Assembly: GCF_964204645.1 (NCBI RefSeq)
Contig: NC_134027.1
Span: forward strand, 12,574,485-12,638,484
Origin: Tubulanus polymorphus
Lineage: Eukaryota > Nemertea > Palaeonemertea > Tubulaniformes > Tubulanidae
Length of the DNA stretch: 64,000 nucleotides
Reading direction: 5' to 3'
Shown here: positions 10,301 to 19,732 of the stretch, piece after piece
How positions within the stretch are numbered: the stretch's first letter is position 1
Layout: each line of letters begins with the position of its first letter
Program-made: the position numbers and the translations under genes
The notes under the pieces: model-generated
Told to the model about the DNA's origin: nothing
The model's database searches: none
What the model saw: the letters and a program-made list of their open reading frames with translations, nothing else

Positions 10301-12820
10301 ATGTCTCGAGTTTCTATTGGATTCGAATCCTACAATTAATACTGATCTTACAATTCAGACTTTGATGACCAGTGAGTGTCGCCGCTGGTTTAATCCATAC
10401 AGCGCTGTTATGTTCAAGTCCAGAAAAATACTGATCTCACGGTCACTGATTTAAAAACAAAACTGATTTCATTATGAACTTTGGTGTCGTGTAAAGGAAC
10501 ACTTCCATATTTCCACATACTGACATGACCCAGTTTTCAAAAACACGTGTAAACACACATCAAATCTATGGAAGCCCAGAGACGACAACTTGGGTTCATG
10601 AGTTCCCCAGTTCATAACTTCCCGAGTTTATTTGGGCATGCACGACACTATTGAAATTACGCGACATCAAGAATCCAATTATAAGGATGTTAAATCCTTT
10701 TACATCATGAATTAACTACAAAAATAATGTCCGCATCAACCAAGACTGGTTGACTGTTTCCAATTCTGCACTGGCAGTCAACTGAAGGTCGACCGGCAAC
10801 CAGTCTATCATCAGCCATCAGCTTTCTTGATGGTTTATTGAAAATAAATAGATGTTTAAAATTACTAATAATTAGCTTTTATCTTTTTCATCATTAAAAC
10901 CCGAGCAGACTCATCGAGAGTCACCGGTTTATCAGAGTCACCCTACTCACTAGCCCGCGCACAGCAAATCATCATCATCATCAAAATCACGCACGGAAGG
11001 AGGCCTGGTGGTGGCGTATTGGTGTCCGGCTCGTTTGTTGATTAATATTGGTTTAGGTGACAGGGTTTAAAAAAGCTCTCTCACTTATAATATTTATTTC
11101 ATTACAAATAATTGGTATATTTTTTTCATTAATCGGAGCCACCCGAGCTACCTGCCAGAGGCGGAATGGAGGCGCCCTTCTCTCTTCAACATGCCATTAA
11201 TCACTGGTTATTCAGTGTCGTCTTAGCCTGAGATGCGGGTCTTTCATAGAGCATCGTGTTTACGTTCGATGTTTTTCTGGATCGCAGGCTTTTTGTCATC
11301 AAACAAACTCAAGAACTTGAGAACTCAGGAAGTTATGAACTCGGAACTCATGATGTCGCCTCAGGGCTTCCATACATAACGCCTGCGCACTCTACTGATT
11401 TCTCGACTTAGCCAAAAATTTATAGAAACACGTCCTGGAACTAGGGTCGACCGGTTCGCAATTTAAATCATCAAAAATATTATTATAAAACACATTTTCA
11501 AAGTCAACAAAGTAACTTATTAATTTATTTTAGTACAAAGGATTGATTTGACACTAAAATCAGTTGTTGCATTGCAATTAACACTAACAGGAGTTAACCT
11601 CTATATGATACTTTTGGGTAAAATACGTCATACGTCATCTCGGTAATAAGGACGACCGATACTTTTTAGCGGCAGACGTTGTATTATAGGGAACCGTAAC
11701 AACGACTGGTATTCAGACTAATGTCTATTTCAACCTGACTTGAGAGCATTCCGGGTGGCCCAGGTCGCTCATTTTTGGTAGTAGATACCTGATAAAGGTC
11801 TTAATAGGACCAGAAAGGACAAGCAGTCGACCTAAATCATAATTTTTTCATCCATTTGCAACTGTATTGAAGGATATCCAAAAAGTCTTCAATGAAAGGG
11901 GTTAAATGAAGAGAAGTGACTCCATGATTTGAAAGTTTAACAATATGTTTCCATGCCTACATACCAAACTTCAGTTGGTAGGCATGGAGACATATTGTTA
12001 AACTTTCAAATCATGGAGTCTCTTTTCTCTCATGAACCCCTTTCAGTGAAGACTTTTTGGATATCCTTCAATACAGTTTCAAATGGATTAAAAAATTTTG
12101 ATTTAGGTCCACTGCCAGTCCTTTCTGTCTGGTCTTACTAAGACCTTTATCAGGTATGTACTACCAAAACTGAGTGAGCTAGGCCACCTGGAATGCTCTC
12201 AAGTCAGGTTGAAATAGACATTACACGTTTCCTTTCCTCCGGTTTCGACATTAATTCCCGGTCCTCCTTAAGGCTTATTATCGAGATGATGTATTTTACC
12301 GAGATCAACCGAGATGAAATGAAATATAACATATTTATTTATTCCTTATCGATTTTAACAATTGACATCATTTCATATCATATCAGTAATAAATGCCTGC
12401 TGGAGTCATATTTTACATATTTTGTCGGATATTTTTGTAGAAAAATAACTTAACTTTACCGAGATGAGATCGTCGATCAATCAAATTCAATGAAATTTTA
12501 TTTTTTTTGCTAACCGAGTTTAAAAAAATATGTTAAATATGACTCTAGAAGGTATTTATTAGGCCTACTGATATAGGCCTAACATGATTTCAAGTGTTAA
12601 AATCGATAAGGAATAAATAAATATGCTATATTTCATCTCATCTCGGCTCGGTTCATCTCGGTAAAATACGTCATCTCGGTAATAAGGATGACCCTTAATT
12701 CCGTCATTTGTCTATTAATAATTAGCGAAGAAGCTTAAAACAGCACTACAAATTCAAATAACTCACTTTGAATGTATACACACGATCTCCATCTTCGTTC
12801 AGATGATACATCAAAAACAT
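7318..12820 (-). CDS. NOP10: NOP10, H/ACA ribonucleoprotein complex subunit (two exons)
   Basis: Exon 1 (12767-12820) encodes 18 residues, [18 protein letters not shown], and ends at donor GTGAGT. Exon 2 (7318-7470) follows acceptor TATTTGTAG and encodes 50 residues plus a stop, with [17 protein letters not shown] and the ending [10 protein letters not shown]. Both junctions are in phase 0. The product is 68 residues; NOP10 is usually about 64. NOP10 is the small zinc-ribbon or linear subunit that joins NHP2, GAR1 and dyskerin in nucleolar H/ACA snoRNPs, which pseudouridylate rRNA, and in telomerase RNP. The N-terminal MFL-YxLNExGDRVYT and the [14 protein letters not shown] blocks are diagnostic. 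The junction region ([14 protein letters not shown]) is about four residues longer than usual and diverged. The 5.3 kb intron holds at least five transposons. Function is known from the family; expression is inferred. Confidence 0.9.
7561..8266. other. NOP10 intron sequence with no recognisable element
   Basis: No gene or clear repeat is visible. The sequence is intronic relative to NOP10 and of ordinary composition. Confidence 0.45.
8286..9046. mobile_element. TIR element flanked by a 19 bp direct repeat
   Basis: The ends are GGCTGGCTTATGTCGACAAG and, inward from the right, AGCCTGGCTTATGTTGACAA. TAACCCTCTGGACCCTAAA occurs immediately left (8267-8285) and right (9047-9065). The motif GCTTATGTC is repeated inside at about 8332, 8410, 8813 and 8935, often followed by GTTGCG, like subterminal binding sites. 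No transposase is seen. Such a long direct repeat is unusual for a cut-and-paste transposon. The element is in the NOP10 intron. Confidence 0.65.
9361..10276. mobile_element. Non-autonomous hAT-like element, AATGAA target duplication
   Basis: The ends are CAGGGTTCTTACAGATCTGG and, inward from the right, CAGGGTTCTTACGGATCACG. AATGAA flanks both sides (9355-9360 and 10277-10282). As in the element at 1511, the ends are CAGGG and the duplication is 6 bp, so both may use a similar transposase. The interior has no coding sequence. Confidence 0.65.
10567..11374. mobile_element. TIR element with TATGGAAGCCC ends
   Basis: The left end TATGGAAGCCCAGAGACGAC and the right end, inward TATGGAAGCCCTGAGGCGAC, are inverted. 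An inner pair follows (TTCATAACTTCC against GGAAGTTATGAA). At 808 bp it has no believable ORF. The first bases match the style of the MITE at 31003 (TACGGAAGCCCC), so they may share a superfamily. Confidence 0.6.
11624..11662. repeat. Solo end of the CTCGGTAATAAGGAYGACC MITE family
   Basis: This block carries TAAAATACGTCAT and CTCGGTAATAAGGACGACC in the same order as the right end of the element at 12259-12694. It is an orphan terminus of that family, with no left partner seen nearby. Confidence 0.6.
11719..12223. repeat. 505 bp near-perfect palindrome (foldback element)
   Basis: The sequence starting TAATGTCTATTTCAACCTGA is repeated in inverse orientation, ending TCAGGTTGAAATAGACATTA. The arms are about 245 bp each and centred near 11971. 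The loop is about 15 nt, between CCATGCCTAC and GTAGGCATGG. The arms differ by scattered substitutions and small indels. It lies in the NOP10 intron and would form a long hairpin in the pre-mRNA. It is probably a foldback transposon. The frame across the right arm is not a gene. Confidence 0.85.
12259..12694. mobile_element. MITE with long inverted arms and 8 bp target duplication
   Basis: TTAATTCC flanks both sides (12251-12258 and 12695-12702). The right terminus reads inward GGGTCATCCTTATTACCGAG, and the left terminus matches it imperfectly (CGGTCCTCCTTAAGG then TTATTATCGAG). The inner arms share ATTTATTCCTTATCGATTTT. The 436 bp interior is AT-rich and non-coding. An 8 bp duplication fits hAT or P-type families; the TIR does not decide between them. 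Confidence 0.65.
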
Positions 12821-13854
12821 ATTCAATTCTGTCTTATTTCCTTAATACAGGATGATTGCTGTATGTAGAGGAAATAATTTTTCACGTGGGTGTTTACTCC
12901 TTTATCGTAAAGTGCTGCCTTAAATCCAAATTCAACTTTATTCGCATTCGCGGGTCTGTGTTAGATGGTTGCATATGAGTCATTCTGCAGATTTTCCAGA
13001 ACCTGCCCTGAGAGGCCAGTCGTTTGAATCAATAGAAAATGAAAACCCATACAACAGAGTGAGCTGAAATGGTGGCAAGGTGATCGGGATATTCAGATTA
13101 AAACTAAAGTTTTCGATCATACAATAGAAGACTACGCTGTATTCTATAGAAATAAATTGAGAAATACAAATGCTTTTAATCATATTAAGCTAAAACAGTT
13201 AAAAAGTCAACACGATAAGGAAACAAAAGTTACCAAAAATCAAAATATGAATTTTTGTTGAAATATATAAGAAAATAGAATTAGAATTGATATTTTTCAG
13301 AAACAAATTAAAAAATACTAATTTTTTTCATAGAAATAAAAAAAAAAATGAAAAAAAACTTTTCTCTGTGGGAACATTTCTTATCAAAACATCATAAAAA
13401 ATTTCATCTATAACTTAATGAAGAAGAAAAATCACAATTATTCTCAGGAATAGAATTTTGCTGCTATGTTAGGTAATTAATGATAACGATGATACAAGTT
13501 TTTTTGTAAAAATTGAATTATATGATTCCAAGCGGCGCTGTTTTTATTTGTAATCTATAATTTACGATTAACGTGCTATATGTTTCTTCTAATTTCTTTG
13601 CACTTCACTTTCTCGTGTTACATTTGCATACGTATTTCTATATATTGTTCGCATCAATAAATATGAATGCACTTGTGTTAAATAACAAAGTCCTTATCGC
13701 ATCGTAATTGAACTGGCTATCGGCTTGCTCACACCAGGGAAGTGTGATGAGATCGGTAACTGGCCTAAGTCCCCAAGCATTGGCAATACTGATGATTTTT
13801 TTTATGTAGGCCTAAGGTTCCCGTTCAGCGCCCACCAGTCTATATAACTATCAG
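12821..13854. other. AT-rich intergenic stretch upstream of NOP10
   Basis: No gene or clear repeat is visible. The NOP10 promoter should lie immediately right of 12820, but no specific element can be supported. An open frame at about 12980-13183 (-) has no recognisable features. Confidence 0.45.
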
Positions 13855-14087
13855 GAGGCGCATTTGTTTGAAAGGTTTTTGGGGAAATCGACTTTGTTCA
13901 TACCGGTTTACAAACCGGTTAGCATAAACCGGCGTCTTTGTTCAGGCATAAACCTAAACCCGTTTGTTCAGGCATAAACCCGACTTTTCGTGCGGTCGCA
14001 TTTGTTCACTCAACGGGAAAACGGTTCGTGACGCAATAAACCGATATAAACCGGTTTATACAAACCGATTTCAAACAAATGCGCCTC
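13855..14087. mobile_element. MITE with GAGGCGCATTTGTTTGAAA ends
   Basis: The termini GAGGCGCATTTGTTTGAAA and its exact inverse (14069-14087) bound 233 bp. Repeats of AAACCGGTTT and of the motif GTTCAGGCATAAACC lie inside. A diverged internal fragment of the same family is at about 49548-49640. No target duplication is certain. Confidence 0.7.
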
Positions 14088-14144
14088 AGCACTTTCAAGA
14101 GTGTCTGCCATACTAATCCATTATACACTAATTTTAGTCAATAT

Positions 14145-14310
14145 AAAAATGATATTATAGATTAGAGAAGTCTATGATAGAACTAGATGTTCTAGTTTAT
14201 TCGAATTTAGGGTCGGATCCTATATGTTACCTGTGAACATTTAAAACCTTCATTTAGACAGAGCCGATAGAGGCCCCGCTTGTATTACTTTAGGTGATAA
14301 ATGATCGAAT
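14145..14310 (+). mobile_element. 3'-end fragment of a LINE (same family as 32038-32968)
   Basis: This block shares GAATTTAGGGTCGG, TACCTGTGAACA and CCTTCATTTAGACAGAGC in order with 32520-32645. It is a short, truncated, frame-broken copy of the C-terminal zinc-motif region of that LINE's ORF2. Confidence 0.7.
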
Positions 14311-14332
14311 CCTAAATGTGATCAAAATTCCA

Positions 14333-15010
14333 TCAAATTTTAGTCAATATTTTATTTTTCAAATCAGATTTAGAGATTTAGACAGAGAGAAGCACTTCCA
14401 TCAATAAAGCCTAACAGTGTGCATAGCCTAAATGATGATTTCTTTTTTTGACGCCTTATAAAACGTTTTGAATTCTCGCGCGAGAAAACCAAAATGTTTT
14501 GTTTTCTCGCGCGAGTAAACCAAAAGTTTTGAATTCTCGCGCGAGAAAACCAAAAAAGGGCCACTGTGAAAATTTTTTATCGTTGCTCTAGCCGTACAGA
14601 AATTTTTTTTAGTATGGCCCGAATCAGCCACCATAAAAAGTGAATGGAGTCGGTCGCAAGTTATCAATTATTGGCAATTTTCAATAAAAGAATTAATAAA
14701 AAAACCACTACTACAGTCGAAGACCTGTATCATCTACCCAATCGCCACATCTCATAATTCCCCAAATTTCTTAAAACTTCGATTTTAAATTTGCAAATCC
14801 ACATTAGCTTATCCCAGAAATTCTACATTTTTTCGCAGGCGTCAAATAATTCATTGAAATTTATTGTCTTGTTAATTAATAACATGCCCCACTCTTTAAA
14901 TTATTTAGTCGATAACGAATGTGCTGAGTGAGAATGAAGTATCAGTGGTTGCTATCTGATCTGCCTAAACATACCTCTACCCGCCCTTTGGTTTTTTCGT
15001 TTTGGGTGAA
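14333..15010. repeat. Diverged repeat copy 1 (partner at 18857-19340), interrupted by a TE
   Basis: The flanks of the element at 14448-14844 match the uninterrupted copy at 18857-19163 (AGAGAAGCACT near 14385, then GATAACGAATGTGCTGAGTG near 14912). The end TAAACATACCTCTACCCGCC (about 14970) is inverted in the partner near 19305. The partner therefore serves as a related empty site for the insertion. Confidence 0.6.
14448..14844. mobile_element. TTGACGCC-ended element, copy A
   Basis: The ends are TTGACGCCTTATAAAACG and, inward from the right, TTGACGCCTGCGAAAAAATG. Copies B (45246-46350, reversed) and C (53933-54774) share both ends and the block next to the right end (GTCGAAGACCT, CATCTACCCAAT). 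Copy A alone carries three tandem palindromic units centred on TCTCGCGCGAGA (about 14474-14550). The frames through these units are not genes. The exact outer boundary is uncertain because all copies continue with ATAATT. Confidence 0.7.
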
Positions 15011-15540
15011 ATATAGAATCCAGTCCGGTTTTTAGCTGATATCGAAGATAACTTTTAAGTGGGTTCGGCCGCCAAAATGTACAATTGGCCTACTGGACAG
15101 CACTATTTCCCCTCCATTTCAACCACTGCTATCATAATATCACCCCAAAGGCAAGTTTCAATACAATTTCAATTCTGTGACAGAGGAGAGGAGTATAATA
15201 CGTACTTCCATTCAGATGATTTTAATGTTTAGGCCAAAGGCGAAATAAGAAGAAAATCGTTCGAAATCGACAGTTTGAGTCAAATCTATCGAAATTAACG
15301 AACTATAAACCATAAAGGGCCACCGGGCACTGAAGATTGAAATTTTTTATAATGTTTCAGTACATGAATGTACTGTATGTACTGTTATATGCCTTTGATT
15401 CCTAAAAAAATACTTTAAATAAGATAAATCAGCAATGCAATAACAATCACTGTTACAGGCCTATAGATGGCAGCACTATACAGTCATTATTAGGAGACCA
15501 TCGTCAAATCGGATCACGAACTCCTACTCGACCAACAGTG

Positions 15541-15800
15541 GCGTAGTAGAACCGCGTAGTATGCGGGACAATCTGATCTTCTGCGGCGTTGTAGAGACTG
15601 ACGGTGAAGACGCAGAAAAAATGGTGCGAGATTTCTGCACTAACGATCTCAAGCTAGCGAAAGAATCCGTCGAGGCTATTGAGTTTGCGCGTGTCCACCG
15701 TCTTGGAAAAATAAAGAGCGAACAGAAAAAAATTGAACATTTTAAGGACAGAGAGTTAGTGCGTTCAGTAGCGAGGAATGCAGGAAGAAAGACACTCTAA
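15541..15800 (+). pseudogene. Fragment of a LINE ORF1 (RRM-type)
   Basis: The translated segment MRDNLIFCGV, then FARVHRLG, then FKDRELVRSVARNAG has the order and spacing of the RRM-like ORF1 protein found in many animal LINEs, which binds the element RNA. The start and the C-terminal part are missing; the frame stops at 15798-15800. No RT follows. It is an isolated, 5'-truncated or decayed copy. The assignment is by pattern recall and is moderately sure. Confidence 0.6.
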
Positions 15801-15858
15801 ATATTTGGATGGATATATGAAAGCTGTGGGTACTGGAGTGTTTAATGGGTAGTGTAGT

Positions 15859-15895
15859 GTGATCTGTGTGCATTTATGGCCAGCACACAGATCAC
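15859..15895. repeat. Perfect short hairpin
   Basis: GTGATCTGTGTGC (15859-15871) is followed by its exact inverse GCACACAGATCAC (15883-15895) with an 11 nt loop. It lies just left of the mini-Polinton and is not part of it. Confidence 0.8.
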
Positions 15896-15972
15896 ATTGT
15901 TCAATGGGGTTTGGTCCAGGACTCGCGAGATTTTCAACAACACGGAAGTAACGTGTAATAAATGATGACTTG

Positions 15973-16240
15973 AGGTATAGGGATAATAGGCTTTCAGATC
16001 TAAGGTCGAAAGGTCGAGCTCATGAAAAAGAAAAATATGAAAATAATAACAATTTCTATTTGAATTAGTAGCGAAACTCATAAAAAATGAAAAATAATTC
16101 TCGCACACTCGAATTTATTTTTCATTTTATATGAGTTTCACTCCTAATTCAAATAGAAATTGTTATTATTTTCATATTTTTCATTTTTTACTCACTCACC
16201 CTTTCAACCTTTAATCTGAAAGCCTATTATCCCTATTACT
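15973..16240. repeat. Left-terminal palindrome of the mini-Polinton
   Basis: Arm 1 (15973 to about 16106) is the TIR. Arm 2 (about 16107-16240) is its inverse and ends CCTATTATCCCTATTACT. Arm 2 differs from a true inverse of arm 1: it has TTACTCACTCACCCTTTCAA where the right TIR has ATGAGCTCGACCTTTCGA. The right end of the element has only one TIR copy. Confidence 0.85.
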
Positions 16241-16521
16241 CTTAAAATATTTATATACATGAATAAAATATATATGAATAACATATAAATTGATAGATTA
16301 TTCAACATAAAAGTGTTAGTAAAGTGTGAGCTCTTATAGAATAGATATATAGATATATTTTAAACATATTTCAATATTTATATTTGTATGAGTTAGATTT
16401 TTAAACATTAAAAGTGTTAGTAAAGTGTGATTAAAATAATTCATATATATATATATATACATGAATAACATATAAATGAATAACTTCTAAAATCAATTTA
16501 GTAAAAAAATATGTATAATTA

Positions 16522-16820
16522 ATGGAATCAGAACAACCACAAACTATCAATATTACAAATAACACTGGTGTCATAAATATATACTACAAGAAGTGTTCTA
16601 AATGTGAATTAGATAAATTAGCTATAACAAAATTTAATAAGCGTAAGATTAGCAAAGATGGTTTTCAATATTGCTGTAAAACTTGTTTTAAATTAATACT
16701 AAACAATATCGAGCAGATAATATAGATCATTATAATTATTATATGGCAGAATATATGAGAGAAAGATATCAAACAGATCTTAATTTTAGATTGAAAAAAT
16801 GTTTAAGGACTAGATTAACA
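16522..16820 (+). pseudogene. Zinc-ribbon (HNH-like) protein of the mini-Polinton, frameshifted
   Basis: The ORF at 16522-16725 gives 67 residues. CSKCELDK, a basic stretch, and YCCKTC supply two Cys-x-x-Cys pairs about 25 residues apart, as in zinc ribbons that precede HNH-type nucleases and related viral DNA-binding proteins. A frameshift near 16705-16725 leads into a continuing frame with YMAEYMRERYQTDLNFRLKK and RTRL, the pattern of the segment after the ribbon in such proteins. No complete catalytic HNH motif is visible, so nuclease activity is not claimed. Composition is strongly AT-rich, unlike the flanks. Confidence 0.55.
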
Positions 16821-16927
16821 TAATTATTCAACCAATAAGGGTAAAAAAATATTTTAAAGCGTAAGGTTTCAGCGAACTCTAACTCTTTTTGAATTTTAAT
16901 CTATTTTAATAAAAATTTGATATATAA

Positions 16928-17473
16928 ATGTGCTCAAGATTAATTAAAGTTCCCGCGAAAGACATGAGTAATAAATATATAAATTCAATATTATATTATT
17001 CAACTGTTAACAATAATTTAGCAGATATTTCAGGAGTAAATATAAATAAGTATTATAAATCTGAAAATAATGAATTAATTGAAACATCAGATATATTTTG
17101 CGATAATATAATGCTATATAAAATCATGTTAGAAAAAGAAATTATTAAAGAAAATAGAACAACTTTTCTAAACGTTAATCAGAGAAAGATAACCCATTAT
17201 GAAATTAAAGAATGTTTTAATCAAGGAAATATTATATTAGATAACTTAGCTATAAAAATTACACGTGTTTTAACAATTCATGATGATAATTCAAAATCAT
17301 ATATCTTGAGTAGAATTAATCAAGAATTAAAATTGACAGAGAGTGTGCGAGAATTATTTTTTTTGAGTTTCGCTACTAATTCAAATAGAAATTGTTATTA
17401 TTTTCATATTTTTCATTTTTATGAGCTCGACCTTTCGACCTTTGATCTGAAAGCCTATTATCCCTATTACTGA
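16928..17473 (+). CDS. Unidentified mini-Polinton protein running into the right TIR
   Basis: The frame is open for 181 codons. The first about 140 (MCSRLIKVPAKD to TESVREL) lie before the right TIR; the rest is TIR sequence read through, and the frame stops just past the element. The start context is TATAAATG, like other Polinton gene starts in this window. No domain is recognised: it is charged, Asn- and Ile-rich, with no membrane segment or Cys cluster. It could be a truncated structural or DNA-binding protein of the parent element. It is the longest unbroken Polinton frame in the window. Confidence 0.45.
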   Translation: MCSRLIKVPAKDMSNKYINSILYYSTVNNNLADISGVNINKYYKSENNELIETSDIFCDNIMLYKIMLEKEIIKENRTTFLNVNQRKITHYEIKECFNQGNIILDNLAIKITRVLTIHDDNSKSYILSRINQELKLTESVRELFFLSFATNSNRNCYYFHIFHFYELDLSTFDLKAYYPYY

Positions 17474-17477
17474 CTTG

Positions 17478-18856
17478 AATTGCATGACTACCTACCACCC
17501 GTCATTATTGTTGGAAAACTAAACGTTCGGCACTGACTAAAAATTAGTAATAACATTTTAGAAATGGCCAGAATTTTAACTTAGGTTCTATCTCATTTTA
17601 TCTGGGGATTTTTGCGAAGGGTCGATGCTATGCGCTAGACTTTGTGGAAGATAGTAAATTTGTAAGTCTCAATATTTTCGGTATTAATAGTAAACTCCCT
17701 GAATTTAGTGATTTTATTAGGAGCTATAATTTTTTTATGTTTAACTGAAACCCGCCTCGACGATGTTGATGGAAATCTAATCAATGATTTACTTACTTAA
17801 TTTATTTACTAATAGAATTAATCAATTGACTCATTTTAGGGATCATAGTTCATTAAAGTCCTAAAACTCGCCATAAATTTGCGATAAATTGAAGCTGAAA
17901 ATGATTTCAACCATCCGCCATGTTGGCTGCATATTGTCCGCAGTAAATGACGGATTCTAGACTGGTTACCGGTCTCTATCTTCAATTAGAATTATCTTCG
18001 GCAACCAGTCTATGACGGATCTGGACTAATTGTAATTCTGAATTCGCGATTTACGGTTGAGTTTGACGCCCGGGATCGTCCGGTAATTTGTAGGCTTTTC
18101 GGGATGGTGCTATGATATGAGTACATATGATAGCAATTCACTGAGAACCGAGTCGCCAAAATGCTTGTACCATTAGGGGTAGACAAATTATCCGAAGATA
18201 AAAGAAAACTCCACCTTGTTGATCGTCAGTTGATTTAGCTGTAATTATTTCGTCTGGATCAATCGACACATAATTCATTCAAAATCTGTGTTCAGTAGAA
18301 TTTCTTTCAATAAAATAAGAATCTATTTGAATAATTTTTTACTAATGTATGAATTTTAATTGATCTCAAAACCAGAGAAAGCATTCTTCAAAAATTTAGA
18401 AAGTCCTAGACTCATAATCAAATTCTGTGAAGTCATTTAAGGTCTTTTGCTCGAATCAAGCCAAGTGCTCAGGTGGCTAAAATACAATTCCTCACTGTCC
18501 TGTAACGCCGAGTACGACGGAGTTTACACACTGAAAGACGTTGCGCTGTGTAAGTGTAATTTGGATAAGTCAGCAATATAATGACGGCCCTGCCCCGCGC
18601 GCTCCATCTGAGACATCATAAACAAGTTGGACTGTATTGCTTCGATGCATTGACAAATGGACTCCTAATATCCACATATCCAACATAATGTTGACCCAGG
18701 TTGTGCTTCTTGGCAATAGTCATATGTTATGGGCTAGAATTATTTCGATGAAATCTTCGTACGCTTCCCAGTTCGACATATGAACCAATTAGGCAGAAAC
18801 CCGTTATCATTTTTCTTAATTGAAATGTTACTGTAAAAACCAGAAATTTGAACAGA
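17478..18856. other. Non-coding stretch
   Basis: No gene is seen. A diverged inverted pair around AGACTGGTTACCGG (17954) and GGCAACCAGTCTATGA (17999) resembles a similar pair at 10741-10806, so both are probably small MITE relics. Nothing else is clear. Confidence 0.4.
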
Positions 18857-19340
18857 ATCTCATTAAATTTTATAGTCACATATTTTATTTATTCCAAAAC
18901 AGATTTAGGCAATTGATCATCCCATACCTTGTTCATGTTTTAAGATAAAATATATCTTTATTTGAAGTGAATGAAAAGTGGTGATGATACATCACAGCAG
19001 AGAAAAGCACTATCAATAGCCTATAGCCTAACATAGCCTTGATGTTAATGGGTTCTTTTTATAGATAACATGTTCCATTCTTTAAATTGTTTAATCCCAT
19101 TCTTTAAATGCTTAATCGATAACGAATGCACTGAGTGAGAACCTGAGTATCAAGTGACTGCGGTATATCGCTCGGACACGTGCGAACCCTTTAGTACACA
19201 CAGTATTACGGAGCGCCACACTCAGTACTGGGTGAAGTCCTGAAATGAATCATTCAGGCTGCATCTAAAACACTAACATCAAAATCGGAACGAAAAATCC
19301 AAAGGGCGGTTAGAGGTATGTTGTTTAGACAGACCCGAAA
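18857..19340. repeat. Diverged repeat copy 2 (partner at 14333-15010)
   Basis: This copy shares AGAAAAGCACT, CCTAACATAGCC and GATAACGAATGCACTGAGTG with the left copy, in the same order, but lacks the TTGACGCC element. The block around AAAGGGCGGTTAGAGGTATG (19300-19320) is inverted relative to copy 1. Confidence 0.55.
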
Positions 19341-19732
19341 TGGTTCGAGTGTAATTGAAATCGTAATCGTATCTAACCAATCAGATGCGTGGTATTTAGA
19401 GCAAACGTCGTGCCGGTAAAAACGTTTCTGATTGGCTAATATTAATTAGATAGACCGGTGGACGCTTCGAAATTACCCAGCTCGAATATTCGTTCAACTC
19501 GAACTATTTTTGATCACGTAGGCCTACGTTCAAACTCCTCTCAATAACTCGATTATCTGGGAAAGCTGCTAGGCGGTGGTCCTGAACGACTTCCTAGCAG
19601 CTATCCTAAAAACCGAAAATTCGCTCGTTGCCTGTACACATGTTTATTAGTTTTGCTATCATTAAATGTCAGGCACTTTGCGTTCGTTATTCACTTTTTT
19701 TCGCGCCAAAAAGTTTACCACGGTAATACGAT

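Larger units (their letters stand above)
15973..17471. mobile_element. Mini-Polinton: complete 1.5 kb internally deleted Polinton
   Basis: GACTTG occurs directly left (15967-15972) and right (17472-17477). The element begins AGGTATAGGGATAATAGGCT and ends with the inverse of AGTAATAGGGATAATAGGCT. A 6 bp duplication with AG...CT ends is the known signature of Polinton/Maverick integration. The TIRs are about 130 bp and include GAAAGGTCGAGCTCAT and TTCTCGCACACTC. The same TIR blocks occur at the left end of the large Polinton (49924). The left end carries a second, inverted copy of the TIR (see 15973-16240). The interior holds two AT-rich ORFs and no integrase or polymerase, so it would have depended on a full-length relative. 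Confidence 0.85.

Noticed and set aside
11953-12141. ORF across the palindrome
   Set aside because: It reads one arm of a foldback repeat; the arms are not coding-like.
14370-14667. Two overlapping minus-strand ORFs with FSRENSK repeats
   Set aside because: Translations of the tandem TCTCGCGCGAGA units of a transposon.
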